A stretch of DNA of 61,836 nt, from the NCBI GenBank assembly GCA_026390555.1, contig JAPLFS010000034.1, positions 1 through 61,836 of the forward strand, read 5' to 3'. A program made the translations under genes and the position numbers. The notes under the pieces are model-generated. The model made no database searches and had not been told where the DNA came from. It saw nothing but the letters and a program-made list of their open reading frames with translations. The DNA comes from Pseudomonadota bacterium. Lineage in GTDB: Bacteria > Bdellovibrionota_C > UBA2361 > OMII01. This document shows, in pieces, positions 51,711 to 61,431 of this stretch. Numbering within the stretch: the stretch's first letter is position 1; every line of letters begins with the position of its first letter.

Positions 51711-52763
51711 ATGAAGTTTATAGATGAAGCGGTAATCGAAGTTAGTGCCGGTAAGGGTGGTGCTGGATCACGACATTTTCGGCGTGAGAAGTTTATTCCA
51801 CTCGGTGGTCCCGATGGCGGCAACGGTGGACGGGGCGGATCTGTAATTCTGCGCGCCGATCCAAACGTGCATACCCTGCTTGATTTTAAGTTTCAGGCTG
51901 TCTGGGAGGCCACAGGGGGTGATGTTGGCGGTGGATCCCGCAAGGATGGCAAAGCTGGTGAGGATGTGATCGTTAAGCTTCCGATCGGCACGCAGATTTA
52001 TGCCTTTGATCTTAAGACCGAGACTCAGGGCGATCTAGTATTAGATCTCGATGTTGCAGGGCGTGAGTTTGTTCTGGCAAAGGGTGGCAGGGGCGGAAAG
52101 GGCAATAACTTTTTCAAGACCTCGACTAATCAAGCGCCTGAGTATGCGCAGCCGGGCGAGCCGGGCGAGCAGGGCGCTTATTTTCTCTCGCTTAAGCTTG
52201 TAGCGGATGTGGGCTTGGTAGGATTTCCGAACGCAGGTAAGTCGACCTTAATATCTCGTATCTCTGCGGCGCGACCTAAGATCGCCGACTATCCCTTTAC
52301 TACCCTGGTGCCGAACCTTGGGGTTGTTCAGGCCAAGGGCGGGCGTTCATTTGTAGTTGCCGATATTCCCGGGCTTATTCCTGGGGCGAGTGAGGGCAAG
52401 GGGCTCGGTATTAGATTTTTAAAACATGTTGAGCGCACTCATATCATCGCGCATCTGCTTAACCTCACCCAGCTTACTGAGGATGGCGAGGAGGCCGATC
52501 TAGAGCAGCTCTTTGATTGTATTAACGCGGAGCTTGAGCTCTTTTCAGAAGAGCTCGCTGTGCGAGAGCAGATCGTTGTCTTAACGAAGTGCGATGCCGT
52601 GTCATCGCCCGAGCGAGTCGAAGAGTTCACCCGTCGCTTTAAGGCGCGTGGCTATGATGTGGCCGTTATTTCAAGTGTGGTCGGTAAGGGTATCGATGAG
52701 CTGATTGAGCGACTAGCGCAGAGCGTGTTTAAGGCTCCAAGCGTAGGCGCTGAGACTTTATAA
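51711..52763 (+). CDS. obgE: Obg/CgtA GTPase
   Basis: Obg GTPases act in late 50S assembly and in stress control. The Gly-rich Obg domain (1-158) has G-K-G-G-A-G-S-R-H-F-R-R-E-K and G-G-P-D-G-G-N-G-G-R-G-G. The GTPase domain has G1 G-F-P-N-A-G-K-S-T, switch I D-Y-P-F-T-T-L, G3 D-I-P-G-L-I-P-G-A and G4 T-K-C-D. The C-terminal Obg extension of some bacteria is missing, giving 350 residues. Co-location with rplU-rpmA is widespread in bacteria. Confidence 0.96.
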   Translation: MKFIDEAVIEVSAGKGGAGSRHFRREKFIPLGGPDGGNGGRGGSVILRADPNVHTLLDFKFQAVWEATGGDVGGGSRKDGKAGEDVIVKLPIGTQIYAFDLKTETQGDLVLDLDVAGREFVLAKGGRGGKGNNFFKTSTNQAPEYAQPGEPGEQGAYFLSLKLVADVGLVGFPNAGKSTLISRISAARPKIADYPFTTLVPNLGVVQAKGGRSFVVADIPGLIPGASEGKGLGIRFLKHVERTHIIAHLLNLTQLTEDGEEADLEQLFDCINAELELFSEELAVREQIVVLTKCDAVSSPERVEEFTRRFKARGYDVAVISSVVGKGIDELIERLAQSVFKAPSVGAETL

Positions 52764-52769
52764 TCTTTG

Positions 52770-53864
52770 TCATTTGCTATAGGGCATCCCAAGCGCCTCG
52801 GCTGTAAGCTTATTGGTCAGCTTGCCGTGAAAGCAGGTGAGAGCATGTTTCATCTCGGGCGCAGAGCGCAGGATCTTTGCGGGGCCCTGTTCGGCTAGCT
52901 TTATAATATACGGCAACGTTGCCTCAGCCAGTGCGAGGGTGGAGGTGCGGGGAGTTTGAGCCGGCATATTGCATACACAGTAGTGTATAACGCCGTCGAC
53001 TAAGTAGGTTGGATTATCGAGCATTGTAGCCCTGCTAGTTTCTGAGCAGCCCCCCTGATCGATACTAATATCAACGAAGACCGCACGTGGTCCCATCGAT
53101 CGGATCATCTCCGCCGTAATAATGCGTGGGGTGCTAGCACCCGGAATTAAGACAGCACCAATTAAGAGATCCACTCCTGCGCAACCGTGAGCAAGTGACT
53201 CTGATGTTGAGAGCGCCGTTTGTACATTTGGAAACTCGTGAGAGAGCTTTGTTAGCTTCTCTGCACTAATATCGAGAACGGTAACCTGAGCTCCCATGCC
53301 TAGAGCGGTTGCGCACGCAGCATGTCCTGCTATACCGGCTCCGATAATCGTTACCTTGGCAGGTGGCGCAGCAGCTGCCCCACCAAGTAGCACTCCGCGC
53401 CCCCCGTGCTGCGAAAGTAGGAGGTGTGCGCCGTTTAGGATCGAGAGCTTTCCAGCTACAACGCTCATCGGCTCCAAAAGCGGAAGGCGCCCATCGCTGG
53501 TCTTTAGGTTCTCGTAGGCAAACGCTGTTACTTTTTTGTTTAGCAGCTCCTGGGCGAGCGCCGGAAGGCTCGCCAAATGCAGAAAGTCAAAGAGAATTAG
53601 CTCTGGCCTAAAAAACTGGAACTCAGAGGGGTCGGGCTCCTTTACCTTAACTAGCAGATCTACGTTGCTCCATACCTCTGCCAACGTTTTAACTATCTTG
53701 CAGCCTGCCTTACGGTAATCGTTATCCGTGAATGAGGAGCCCTCGCCAGCACCCTGCTCAATCAGGAGCGAGTGCCCAAGTTTTATAAGGGAGAGAGCCC
53801 CAGCTGGGGTAATCGCAACCCGTTGCTCAAGCGTTTTGCGTTCTCGTGGTACACCTATCTGCAT
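52770..53864 (-). CDS. ald: alanine dehydrogenase
   Basis: The enzyme converts L-alanine to pyruvate and ammonia with NAD. The 364-residue protein has the N-terminal I-G-V-P-R-E-R-K-T-L-E-Q-R-V, the catalytic Lys in L-L-V-K-V-K-E-P, the F-D-F-L-H-L-A block with the catalytic His, the NAD loop I-I-G-A-G-I-A-G-H-A-A and the D-I-S-I-D-Q-G-G-C segment. It is complete. It converges on obgE (6 bases apart) and diverges from folD. Confidence 0.94.
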   Translation of the reverse strand: MQIGVPRERKTLEQRVAITPAGALSLIKLGHSLLIEQGAGEGSSFTDNDYRKAGCKIVKTLAEVWSNVDLLVKVKEPDPSEFQFFRPELILFDFLHLASLPALAQELLNKKVTAFAYENLKTSDGRLPLLEPMSVVAGKLSILNGAHLLLSQHGGRGVLLGGAAAAPPAKVTIIGAGIAGHAACATALGMGAQVTVLDISAEKLTKLSHEFPNVQTALSTSESLAHGCAGVDLLIGAVLIPGASTPRIITAEMIRSMGPRAVFVDISIDQGGCSETSRATMLDNPTYLVDGVIHYCVCNMPAQTPRTSTLALAEATLPYIIKLAEQGPAKILRSAPEMKHALTCFHGKLTNKLTAEALGMPYSK

Positions 53865-53931
53865 ATATATATAGTCAGCCCATTAAGAGCGCTTCGTCTA
53901 GCCCCTACATCACCAAAAGTCACAAAATAGA

Positions 53932-53960
53932 ATGCTTACGCCTAAGCGAAGCGCTGGGCT
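53932..53960 (+). repeat. degenerate fragment of the REP-like repeat
   Basis: ATGCTTACGCCTAAGCGAAGCGCTGGG matches the GGCTTACGCCTCAGCGAAGCCCTGGG link of the array at 60866-61386 with a few changes. Its flank also contains AGCGCTTCG about 45 bases upstream, which can pair with CGAAGCGCT. It lies between the divergent ald and folD genes. Confidence 0.55.
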
Positions 53961-54040
53961 ACTCTATTAGTTTACTTGATGCGCTTGCTCGACTATAACT
54001 TCTGACGGTAGTAGTTGATACCTTTTTGGGGACCCAGAGC

Positions 54041-54967
54041 ATGGCTTACGACGCCTCTTCACCAAAGATCCTAGATGGAAAAAAGCTGGCACGCGCCGTA
54101 GCTACTACCATCTCGGCACGGGTTGCCGACCTTAAATCTCAAATTAAACGGGCCCCAGGGCTGGCTGTAATCCTGGTCGGAGAGAATCAGGCCTCTAAAA
54201 CCTATGTCACCTCTAAGCATAAGCTCGCCAGGGAGTGTGGCCTTGAGAGCTTCGATGCGCACCTTTCAGCCACCACAACGGCCGCACAGCTGCGCGAAGT
54301 TATTCAGAGCTATAACGATAACGATCTAGTTGATGCAATTCTGCTACAGCTTCCACTACCCGCCCCACTAGATGGCGCTGAGTTTATACGGCTAATAGCC
54401 CCTGAAAAGGATATTGATGGGCTGCATCCGATTAATCAGGGGCTCCTGCTGCAAGGGCTACAGGCGCCGCGCCCCTGTACTCCGCTCGGAGTGATGACGA
54501 TGCTTGATCTGGCGCTCTCAGATATTACGCTTAGTGATAACACCGTGCTGCAGGATCTGCCGAAGGCCTCCTTAGCCGGGAAAAGCGCCGTTGTAATCGG
54601 GCGCTCTCAGCTAGTTGGCAAGCCGATGGGGTTTTTGCTCCTGGAGCGCAACGCAACCGTGACATTTGCGCACTCAAAGACCGACGACCTTGCTGCAGTA
54701 TGCCGCGCTGCAGATATCCTAGTGGCAGCGGTCGGAGTGCCGCTGCTCGTTAAGCGCGATTGGATCAAGCCGGGAGCTATCGTGCTCGATGTTGGAATAA
54801 ATCGACTCCCTAACGGCAAGTTGTGTGGAGATGTTGCCTACGAAGAGGTTGCGCCGCTCTGTGCCGCCATTACTCCCGTGCCAGGTGGCGTAGGGCCGAT
54901 GACGGTTGCGATGTTGATCTCAAATACGGTTGAGAACTGTGCGCGCAGAAACGGACTTATACTATAA
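54041..54967 (+). CDS. folD: methylenetetrahydrofolate dehydrogenase/cyclohydrolase FolD
   Basis: FolD interconverts 5,10-methylene-THF, methenyl-THF and 10-formyl-THF. Key motifs are A-S-K-T-Y-V-T-S-K-H-K with the catalytic Tyr and Lys, P-L-P-A-P-L-D-G, D-I-D-G-L-H-P-I-N, P-C-T-P-L-G and G-R-S-Q-L-V-G-K-P. The ATG at 54041 is preferred over the TTG at 54026, and GGGGA lies 11 bases upstream of it. It is followed by gcvT after 10 bases, tying methylene-THF from glycine cleavage to the folate pool. Confidence 0.95.
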   Translation: MAYDASSPKILDGKKLARAVATTISARVADLKSQIKRAPGLAVILVGENQASKTYVTSKHKLARECGLESFDAHLSATTTAAQLREVIQSYNDNDLVDAILLQLPLPAPLDGAEFIRLIAPEKDIDGLHPINQGLLLQGLQAPRPCTPLGVMTMLDLALSDITLSDNTVLQDLPKASLAGKSAVVIGRSQLVGKPMGFLLLERNATVTFAHSKTDDLAAVCRAADILVAAVGVPLLVKRDWIKPGAIVLDVGINRLPNGKLCGDVAYEEVAPLCAAITPVPGGVGPMTVAMLISNTVENCARRNGLIL

Positions 54968-54977
54968 AGCTACTACT

Positions 54978-56075
54978 ATGAAGCGAACCCCACTCTACGA
55001 TGAACATGTGCGGCTAGGTGGTAAACTAGTGGAGTTCGCCGGCTGGGAGATGCCGGTGCAGTACTCAGGCGTTGTGACCGAGCACGTTAATGTGCGCGAG
55101 CGGGTCGGGCTCTTTGACGTTAGCCATATGGGAGAGATCTGGGTTAGTGGCCCCGAGGCTGAGAGCGCCCTTGAGTACATGACCTGCAACAAGGTTTCGG
55201 CGCTCTATGACGGCAAGGCGCACTATAACGCTATCCTTAATCCAGCCGGTGGAGTGATAGACGATATTATCATCTACCGCTTTAGCGCGACACTTTTTCT
55301 GCTGTGCGTGAACGCTTCAAACGCAGAGCGTGACTATGCCTGGCTCACTGAAAACAACCCAACAGCGGCCCTTATTACGAACGCCAGCGCAGAGTACGGC
55401 CAGATCGCCGTGCAGGGCCCACATGCAATGGATCTCCTAGCACCACTCGTAAGAGACTATGACCTCTTAAGCCTAAAGAGCTTTCACTTCGTAGAGTCTG
55501 AGCTGCTAGGTAGTAAGGTGATAATTGCAAGAACCGGATATACCGGAGAGGATGGCGTTGAGATCTTCGTTAAAGCTGAGAGTATCCCTGATCTGTGGAG
55601 ACTTCTGCTTGAGCACGGCGCAAGCTACGGAGTGCTGCCGTGTGGGCTTGGGGCGCGAGATTCGCTTAGGCTTGAAGCGGCGCTGCCACTGCATGGACAT
55701 GAACTAAGTGAAGACACTCCGGCCCTTGAGAGTGGGCTCGGTTGGATAGTTAAATTTGATAAGGGCGATTTTATCGGACGGGACGCTTTGCTTAAGCTGA
55801 AAGAGCAGGGGTTGCAACGTAAGCTCGTTGGGTTTTATCTAGACAAGCCCGGTATAGTTCGTCAGGGAGATCTCGTGCAGCAGGCCGGGGCTCAGGTAGG
55901 GGTTGTAACCAGCGGCACAAAGACCCCCACCGTTAATAAGGCTCTCGGCATGGCGTTTGTTAACGTTAATCTGAGTGCACCAAATACTGAGTTGTCGTTC
56001 GTTGTGCGTGGCCGCGAGATAGCGGGACACGTTGTGCCGCTACCGTTTTATAACCGTACCAGACTAATAGCATAG
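54978..56075 (+). CDS. gcvT: glycine cleavage system T protein (aminomethyltransferase)
   Basis: GcvT moves the aminomethyl group from lipoyl-GcvH to THF, giving 5,10-methylene-THF and ammonia. The 365-residue protein opens with T-P-L-Y-D-E-H and has G-L-F-D-V-S-H-M-G-E, the folate-contacting Asp region, and R-T-G-Y-T-G-E-D-G-V-E. The start is the ATG at 54978; upstream codons back to 54930 overlap folD and are unlikely to be translated. It continues into gcvH after 14 bases. Confidence 0.95.
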   Translation: MKRTPLYDEHVRLGGKLVEFAGWEMPVQYSGVVTEHVNVRERVGLFDVSHMGEIWVSGPEAESALEYMTCNKVSALYDGKAHYNAILNPAGGVIDDIIIYRFSATLFLLCVNASNAERDYAWLTENNPTAALITNASAEYGQIAVQGPHAMDLLAPLVRDYDLLSLKSFHFVESELLGSKVIIARTGYTGEDGVEIFVKAESIPDLWRLLLEHGASYGVLPCGLGARDSLRLEAALPLHGHELSEDTPALESGLGWIVKFDKGDFIGRDALLKLKEQGLQRKLVGFYLDKPGIVRQGDLVQQAGAQVGVVTSGTKTPTVNKALGMAFVNVNLSAPNTELSFVVRGREIAGHVVPLPFYNRTRLIA

Positions 56076-56089
56076 GAGGAGTTTATAGT

Positions 56090-56470
56090 ATGAAATTTCC
56101 AGAAGAGTGTCGCTACACCAAGGATCATGAGTGGGTGCGTATGGAGGACGGTCTCGCCGTTGTTGGTATTACTGAGTTCGCTCAGGCCGAGTTAGGAGAG
56201 CTCGTATTTGTAGAGCTTCCAACAGCCGGCAAGCACGTAGCACAGAAGGCTACGATGTGTGTGGTTGAATCAACCAAAGCAGCCTCGGATGTGTATTCAC
56301 CGCTGACCGGAACGGTAGTGGGGATAAATGAGGCCCTCAGTACAGACCCTGGGCTGATTAATAGCAGCCCTTATACGGAGGGCTGGCTTGTTAAGCTCTC
56401 TGGGGTGTCAGAGCTTGAGCTAAACGCACTTATGTCGGCAGAGCAGTATCAGAAGCATGTTGAGCGCTAA
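56090..56470 (+). CDS. gcvH: glycine cleavage system H protein
   Basis: GcvH carries the lipoyl arm between P, T and L proteins. The lipoyl Lys lies in V-V-E-S-T-K-A-A-S-D, and the opening Y-T-K-D-H-E-W and the E-G-W-L-V-K end are typical. The 126-residue length is normal. AGGAGGAG precedes the ATG. The L protein and lipoylation enzymes are not in the window. Confidence 0.97.
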   Translation: MKFPEECRYTKDHEWVRMEDGLAVVGITEFAQAELGELVFVELPTAGKHVAQKATMCVVESTKAASDVYSPLTGTVVGINEALSTDPGLINSSPYTEGWLVKLSGVSELELNALMSAEQYQKHVER

Positions 56471-56485
56471 ATTGAACGGTATATT

Positions 56486-59428
56486 ATGTTGGCAGAAGAG
56501 ATGAAAAACGAAGTCAAAAGTGAGCAAGTAACGCAGCACCGTAGCGGTTTCGGAGTATCCGGATTTCCTGCGCGGCATATCGGTCCAAGCACCGACGAGA
56601 TTACTCAGATGGCGGCGTTTCTTGGCAAAGGCTCGCTCAAGGATTTAATTGATGCCGTAGTTCCTAAGAAAGTTCGTAGTGTTAAGCCACTTGAGCTCTC
56701 CCGGTTTCCGATAGCGCTCTCTGAGTATGAGGCCTTGGAACGCATCAAGGGCATCGCTGTAAATAATATCGTGGCACGCTCCTTTCTCGGCATGGGGTAT
56801 TACGATTGTATCGTCCCCCCCGTTATTCAGCGCAATATTCTTGAGAACCCAGGCTGGTACACACAGTACACTCCCTACCAGGCAGAGATTGCACAGGGGC
56901 GACTTGAAGCGTTGCTTAACTATCAAACGATGGTGATGGATCTTACAGGAATGCAGATCTCAAATGCTTCTTTGCTAGATGAGGGCACAGCGGCAGCAGA
57001 GGCGATGGCGATGTCGCTAGCGCTATCAAGCAAGATAGCGACAATAACAGCGCCTGAGTATATCGTCTCCGATACGGTTCATCCACAAACGTTAGGTGTT
57101 ATTGCAACCCGCGCCGCAGCGCTCGGAATCACCATTAAGGTGCTAGCGATGTCGCAGTGTGAATTTGGCCCGCAGAGCTTCGGGTGCCTAGTGCAATATC
57201 CCGATACGCTCGGAAACGTAGTTGATCTCTCTGGATTATGCTCTAAGGCGCATGCAGCAGGGGCAATGGTGTGTGTAGCGTCTGATCTATTGGCGCTCTG
57301 TTTGCTCACCCCTCCTGGCAAAATGGGGGCCGATATAGTAGTTGGCTCTACGCAGCGCTTCGGTGTGCCGATGGGTTTCGGCGGGCCGCATGCGGCGTTC
57401 TTTGCAACAAAGGATGAGTATAAGCGCAGTATGCCTGGGCGTTTGGTCGGTGTTTCACGCGATTCATCCGGTAAGCCAGCGCTAAGATTATCGCTACAAA
57501 CCCGTGAGCAACATATTAGACGTGAAAAGGCTACGAGCAATATCTGCACAGCACAGGTGCTGCTAGCTGTAATGGCGAGCATGTACGGGGTTTATCATGG
57601 ACCACGTGGTCTGCGCGAGATAGCTGAGCGTGTAAACGGTTTTGCTATGGCCTTTGCAACACTGGCAAAAAAAGCTGGATTAGTGCTCGTAAACGAGAGC
57701 TTCTTTGATACAGTAACGGTTGAGGTGGGTGCCAAAAAAGCGGTGGTGCTGGCTGAGCGAGCTGAGCAGGCCGGAGTGCTCGTTAGGGTTGTCTCTGATT
57801 CGCGCTTAGGTATTAGCTGTGATCAGGCTAAGGGTCTAGATGATCTTGTAACGCTCTCTGAGGCATTAGGTATTAAGGCAACGCGTGCAGAGTGTGAGCA
57901 GGCGCTTAACGCAGCAAGCAGGTCTATTCTAAACCCGTCGATCCCAGAATCCATTCAGCGCGAGGTTGATTACCTTAAGCACCCGGTTTTTAATTCCTAC
58001 CACTCAGAGACCGAGTTCCTGCGCTATGTGCGTAAACTTGAGGCGCGTGATCTCTCACTGGGCTTTTCGATGATTCCGCTTGGCTCCTGCACGATGAAGC
58101 TCAACGCCACCTCTGAGATGCTGCCGGTAACGTTCCCAGAGTTTGGAGCTATTCACCCCTTTGCTCCGGCGCACCACCGCCGAGGGTATGAGGAGCTGTT
58201 TAGAGATCTTGAGATCTCGCTTAACGAGATAACCGGATTTGATGGTTGCTCGTTACAGCCCAATGCAGGCTCACAGGGTGAATATGCTGGGCTAGTTGTG
58301 ATCGGTGCCTATCATGCTAGCCGCGGAGAGTCTAAGCGAACTATCTGCCTTATTCCCAAATCGGCGCACGGCACTAATCCGGCGAGCGCCGTTATGGCCG
58401 GTATGCAGGTGGTTGGAGTGGCGTGTGATGCTTTTGGTAACGTTGATTTAATTGACCTACGGGCCAAAGCGGAGCAGTACAGGGAGACCCTTGCGGCAAT
58501 GATGGTTACTTATCCCTCAACGCACGGCGTATTTGAGGAGGATATTAAGCAGGCCTGCGAGATAGTGCACGCCAACGGTGGCCAGGTTTATATGGACGGC
58601 GCCAATTTAAATGCGCTCGTCGGGCTAGTTCGTCCAGGTGAGTTCGGCGCAGATGTTTGCCACATTAATCTCCATAAGACCTTCTGTATTCCGCACGGCG
58701 GGGGTGGCCCAGGTATGGGACCGATCTGTTGCGCGCAGCACCTGACACCGTTCCTGCCGAATCACCCCTTGGTGGATTTCGGACGTGCGCACGGAGTGGG
58801 GGCGATCTCAGCGGCACCGTGGGGCTCGGCTAGTATTTTACCTATCTCGTGGATGTATATCGCGATGATGGGGGGTGAGGGGCTAACCAGGGCTACGGAG
58901 GTAGCTATACTTTCAGCTAACTACGTAGCCAAGCGTCTAGAGAGCGATTATCCGGTCTACTATAAGGGCGCTTCAGGGTTCGTTGCGCATGAGTGTATCA
59001 TTAACCTAGCGGCACTTAAGGAAGAGGCCGGTATTGAGGTAGAGGATATCGCAAAGCGTTTGATGGATTATGGCTTTCATGCGCCGACGGTTTCGTGGCC
59101 AGAGGCTGGTACCCTGATGATTGAGCCGACGGAGAGCGAATCAAAGAGCGAGCTAGATAGATTCTGCACCGCACTTTCGATGATCCGTGCTGAGGTTAGA
59201 CAGATAGCAACGGGCGAGTTTGATAAGACCAACAACCCCCTAAAGCAGGCGCCCCACACTGCGCAGGCCGTTATTAGCGATAGGTGGAATAGGCCCTACA
59301 GTAGAGAATTAGCAGCCTTTCCAGCCCCCTGGACCCGCGATAATAAGTTTTGGCCGGCGGTGGGCCGGATTGATGGGGTTTACGGGGACCGCAACCTCTT
59401 TTGCTCCTGTGATGCCTTAGGAGAGTAG
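56486..59428 (+). CDS. gcvP: glycine dehydrogenase (decarboxylating), single-chain P protein
   Basis: GcvP is the PLP enzyme that decarboxylates glycine and loads the aminomethyl group onto GcvH. The 980-residue chain covers both halves, which many bacteria encode as gcvPA and gcvPB. The first half has R-H-I-G-P, Y-T-P-Y-Q-A-E and G-S-T-Q-R-F-G-V-P. The second has [20 protein letters not shown] and the PLP Lys in [15 protein letters not shown]. It completes the folD-gcvTHP run and is intact. Confidence 0.96.
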   Translation: MLAEEMKNEVKSEQVTQHRSGFGVSGFPARHIGPSTDEITQMAAFLGKGSLKDLIDAVVPKKVRSVKPLELSRFPIALSEYEALERIKGIAVNNIVARSFLGMGYYDCIVPPVIQRNILENPGWYTQYTPYQAEIAQGRLEALLNYQTMVMDLTGMQISNASLLDEGTAAAEAMAMSLALSSKIATITAPEYIVSDTVHPQTLGVIATRAAALGITIKVLAMSQCEFGPQSFGCLVQYPDTLGNVVDLSGLCSKAHAAGAMVCVASDLLALCLLTPPGKMGADIVVGSTQRFGVPMGFGGPHAAFFATKDEYKRSMPGRLVGVSRDSSGKPALRLSLQTREQHIRREKATSNICTAQVLLAVMASMYGVYHGPRGLREIAERVNGFAMAFATLAKKAGLVLVNESFFDTVTVEVGAKKAVVLAERAEQAGVLVRVVSDSRLGISCDQAKGLDDLVTLSEALGIKATRAECEQALNAASRSILNPSIPESIQREVDYLKHPVFNSYHSETEFLRYVRKLEARDLSLGFSMIPLGSCTMKLNATSEMLPVTFPEFGAIHPFAPAHHRRGYEELFRDLEISLNEITGFDGCSLQPNAGSQGEYAGLVVIGAYHASRGESKRTICLIPKSAHGTNPASAVMAGMQVVGVACDAFGNVDLIDLRAKAEQYRETLAAMMVTYPSTHGVFEEDIKQACEIVHANGGQVYMDGANLNALVGLVRPGEFGADVCHINLHKTFCIPHGGGGPGMGPICCAQHLTPFLPNHPLVDFGRAHGVGAISAAPWGSASILPISWMYIAMMGGEGLTRATEVAILSANYVAKRLESDYPVYYKGASGFVAHECIINLAALKEEAGIEVEDIAKRLMDYGFHAPTVSWPEAGTLMIEPTESESKSELDRFCTALSMIRAEVRQIATGEFDKTNNPLKQAPHTAQAVISDRWNRPYSRELAAFPAPWTRDNKFWPAVGRIDGVYGDRNLFCSCDALGE

Positions 59429-59598
59429 GGACCCTACTAAACAGCGCTAGCGCCAAAATAGCTGCAAAATCTAAAGCACACGCACATCATAGGCGACCAT
59501 AACCATTGGTGAGACCGTATTTTTTGCCGGGCGGCTCCACTTGAATGCCACGTAGGGGCGTACACGGGGGTCTATCAATAGCTGGGTTCTGGAGCATT

Positions 59599-60435
59599 AT
59601 GAACAGACAGGTACGAATGTTACTCACAAGGTTATCAACCAATCTGCTTTCACGAAGTATCAGAGGTGTCGCCCGGACACTCGCCATTGTTGCTCTGTTA
59701 TTTGTGTCACAACTGATAGTTGGAGCGGACGCCTTTGCGCAGGGGGGAGATATTAAGATATACGGGTTCTCAGGTTGCGGGCACTGTCAGCAGTTTAAGA
59801 ATAACCCAAATTACATAGACGTCCTGGCGGATGGCTATACTGGCCCAAAATTCGGCAGTTATCCGACTGCTGTTGCGGCAGACGGTACACAGCTGGTAGG
59901 TCCGGATGCTATTAATAAAGAACTCAAAAAGCCTGCGCAACCGCAAGCGCCGCAGTCTCCGCAAGGGTCGCCGGGGGTGAATCCGCATGCTAAGCCACAG
60001 AGACAGAATATGAATGATGAGCAGTGTGATGGAGAGGACTGTTCTAATACTTCTAATGGTGAGGAAGGTGCTCCTGGTGATCCAGGTATTAATCCTCCTG
60101 GTAATTCAGGCACTTGCTCCGGTCCTAGCTGTAGTCCCGGCGGTCGTGGCGGAGGTCGTGGCGGTGGTCGTGGCGGTGGAGGCAGAGGGCCTCTAAGTCG
60201 TATAGTCGGCGGCGGTGGAGGCAGAGGGCCTCTAAGTCGTATAGTCGGAGGCGGCGGAGGGCCTCTAAGTCGTTTAGGCGGAGCCGGTGGAGGCGGAGGG
60301 CCTCTAAGTCGTATAGGCGGAGGCAGACGGATCTTTGGAGGGGGAGGGGGACGATTTGGCCAATTTCTTCAGAATCTCGTTAGTCGTGGCGGAGAAAGCG
60401 GCGGAGGCTGCGGTCCTCAAGGCTGTCCTGGATAG
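59599..60435 (+). CDS. exported glutaredoxin-like CxxC protein with Gly-rich repeat tail
   Basis: A hydrophobic leader (about 25-48, ending A-F-A-Q) targets export. Residues 51-110 form a short thioredoxin/glutaredoxin-like domain: I-K-I-Y-G-F-S-G-C60-G-H-C63 and a cis-Pro loop G-S-Y-P-T. A Pro/Gln linker and three C-x4-C motifs follow (143-148, 173-178, 271-276). The tail is Gly/Arg-rich with four G-P-L-S-R-(I/L) units at 198, 211, 222 and 235. Whether the redox motif acts on the tail's own cysteines or on a partner is unknown. The ATG at 59599 has GGAG 4 bases before it and gives a normal signal peptide; the frame is open back to 59545. The next gene, also small and secreted with several Cys, may be related in role. 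Confidence 0.7.
   Translation: MNRQVRMLLTRLSTNLLSRSIRGVARTLAIVALLFVSQLIVGADAFAQGGDIKIYGFSGCGHCQQFKNNPNYIDVLADGYTGPKFGSYPTAVAADGTQLVGPDAINKELKKPAQPQAPQSPQGSPGVNPHAKPQRQNMNDEQCDGEDCSNTSNGEEGAPGDPGINPPGNSGTCSGPSCSPGGRGGGRGGGRGGGGRGPLSRIVGGGGGRGPLSRIVGGGGGPLSRLGGAGGGGGPLSRIGGGRRIFGGGGGRFGQFLQNLVSRGGESGGGCGPQGCPG
60170..60330 (+). repeat. in-gene tandem repeat encoding GPLSRI units
   Basis: The sequence GGGCCTCTAAGTCGT recurs four times (beginning about 60187, 60226, 60258, 60298), separated by Gly-coding GGCGGAGGC runs. Copies are near identical, suggesting recent duplication and possible length variation. Confidence 0.8.
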
Positions 60436-60473
60436 TAAATACAAAAAACAGTTATAAAAGTGGGGCAACGGAT

Positions 60474-60857
60474 ATGAATATAAGATTGAGTCGTAGATTA
60501 TTTTGTACCTTACTAACCCTTCTTTGTATCTCTCCTACTCTTAGTGGGTACGCCATTGAGCCCGAAGTTCTGCGTGAGATGGAGCAGGAGGTTGTAGAGA
60601 AGATCTGTTCAGATGGGGGTATTTGGTTAAAGTGTTACAACCTTGAAGCTGGTAGTTGTAACAGGGTGGCTTCGAGCTTTGTATCTAAGTGCCTCGAGAG
60701 AACATTAGCCGGAATCTCTCAACCGATAGCACAGAATCAGCAGTCGCCGCTCTCTCTTCAGATCGTGGACTGCTTTAATGATGAGTTCACTCAGAGGTAC
60801 GGCATGGATCATCTAGGTACGCCTGAATGCGAGGAGACGCCCGAGCATTTACGGTAG
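60474..60857 (+). CDS. small secreted protein with six cysteines
   Basis: A signal peptide ends near S-G-Y-A. The mature part of about 100 residues has six Cys residues (in K-I-C-S-D, L-K-C-Y-N, G-S-C-N-R, S-K-C-L-E, V-D-C-F-N, P-E-C-E-E), enough for three disulfides. No family recognised. It starts 38 bases after the CxxC/Gly-rich gene on the same strand, so the pair may be co-transcribed, and the neighbour's CxxC domain could act on it; that is inference. The REP-like array begins just after its stop. Confidence 0.7.
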   Translation: MNIRLSRRLFCTLLTLLCISPTLSGYAIEPEVLREMEQEVVEKICSDGGIWLKCYNLEAGSCNRVASSFVSKCLERTLAGISQPIAQNQQSPLSLQIVDCFNDEFTQRYGMDHLGTPECEETPEHLR

Positions 60858-60865
60858 TGCGATCA

Positions 60866-61386
60866 GGCGAAGCCCTGGGACCGCCACTCTCCAGAGTGGC
60901 TGGGTACAAATTTTCAGGTTGACGATCCCTTTCATGGCCGGTCGGATACCGGCGGTCCCAGGGGGGAGGGAAGGCTTACGCCTCAGCGAAGCCCTGGGAC
61001 CGCCACTCTCCAGAGTGGCTGGGTATAAATGTTCAGGTTGACGATCCGGCGGTCCCGGGGGGAAGGGGCTTACGCCTCAGCGAAGCCCTGGGACCGCCAC
61101 TCTCCAGAGTGGCTGGGTATAAATTCTCAGGTTGACGATCCCTTTCATGGCCGGTCGGATACCGGCGGTCCCAGGGGGAGGGGCTCACGCCTCAGCGAAG
61201 CTCTCCAGAGTGGCTGGTACAAATGTTCAGGTTGGCGATCTTTTTCATGGCCGGTCGGATACCGGCGGTCCCAGGGGGAGGGGCTCACGCCTCAGCGAAG
61301 CCCTGGGACCGCCACTCTCCAGAGTGGCTAGGTATAAATTCTCAGGTTGACGATCTCTTTCATGGCCGGTCGGATACCGGCGTTCC
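60866..61386 (+). repeat. array of five REP-like structured repeats
   Basis: Each full unit is about 90 bases. An outer inverted repeat CCTGGGACCGCC/GGCGGTCCCAGG encloses hairpin 1 (CCACTCT/AGAGTGG), a linker with TTCAGGTTGACGATC, and hairpin 2 (GCCGGT/ACCGGC). Units are joined by GGCTTACGCCTCAGCGAAGCC, itself a hairpin. Units lie at 60874-60962, 60993-61058 (lacking hairpin 2), 61087-61175, 61201-61275 (lacking the 5' arm) and 61302-61386. The array sits directly before a Y1 transposase gene, the usual setting of REP sequences mobilised by RAYT enzymes. Reading frames in it are chance. Confidence 0.9.
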
Positions 61387-61431
61387 AATTACTCCCGCAA
61401 CTTTTTTTGCCTGTGTTCGAACTAGCCACTT

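Noticed and set aside
53865-54040. Glycine riboswitch upstream of folD-gcvTHP
   Set aside because: No tandem glycine aptamer core is visible in this short gap; it holds a repeat fragment instead.
60866-61386. CRISPR array
   Set aside because: The units are about 90 bases with internal hairpins, joined by a conserved link. There are no unique spacers of constant length and no cas genes.
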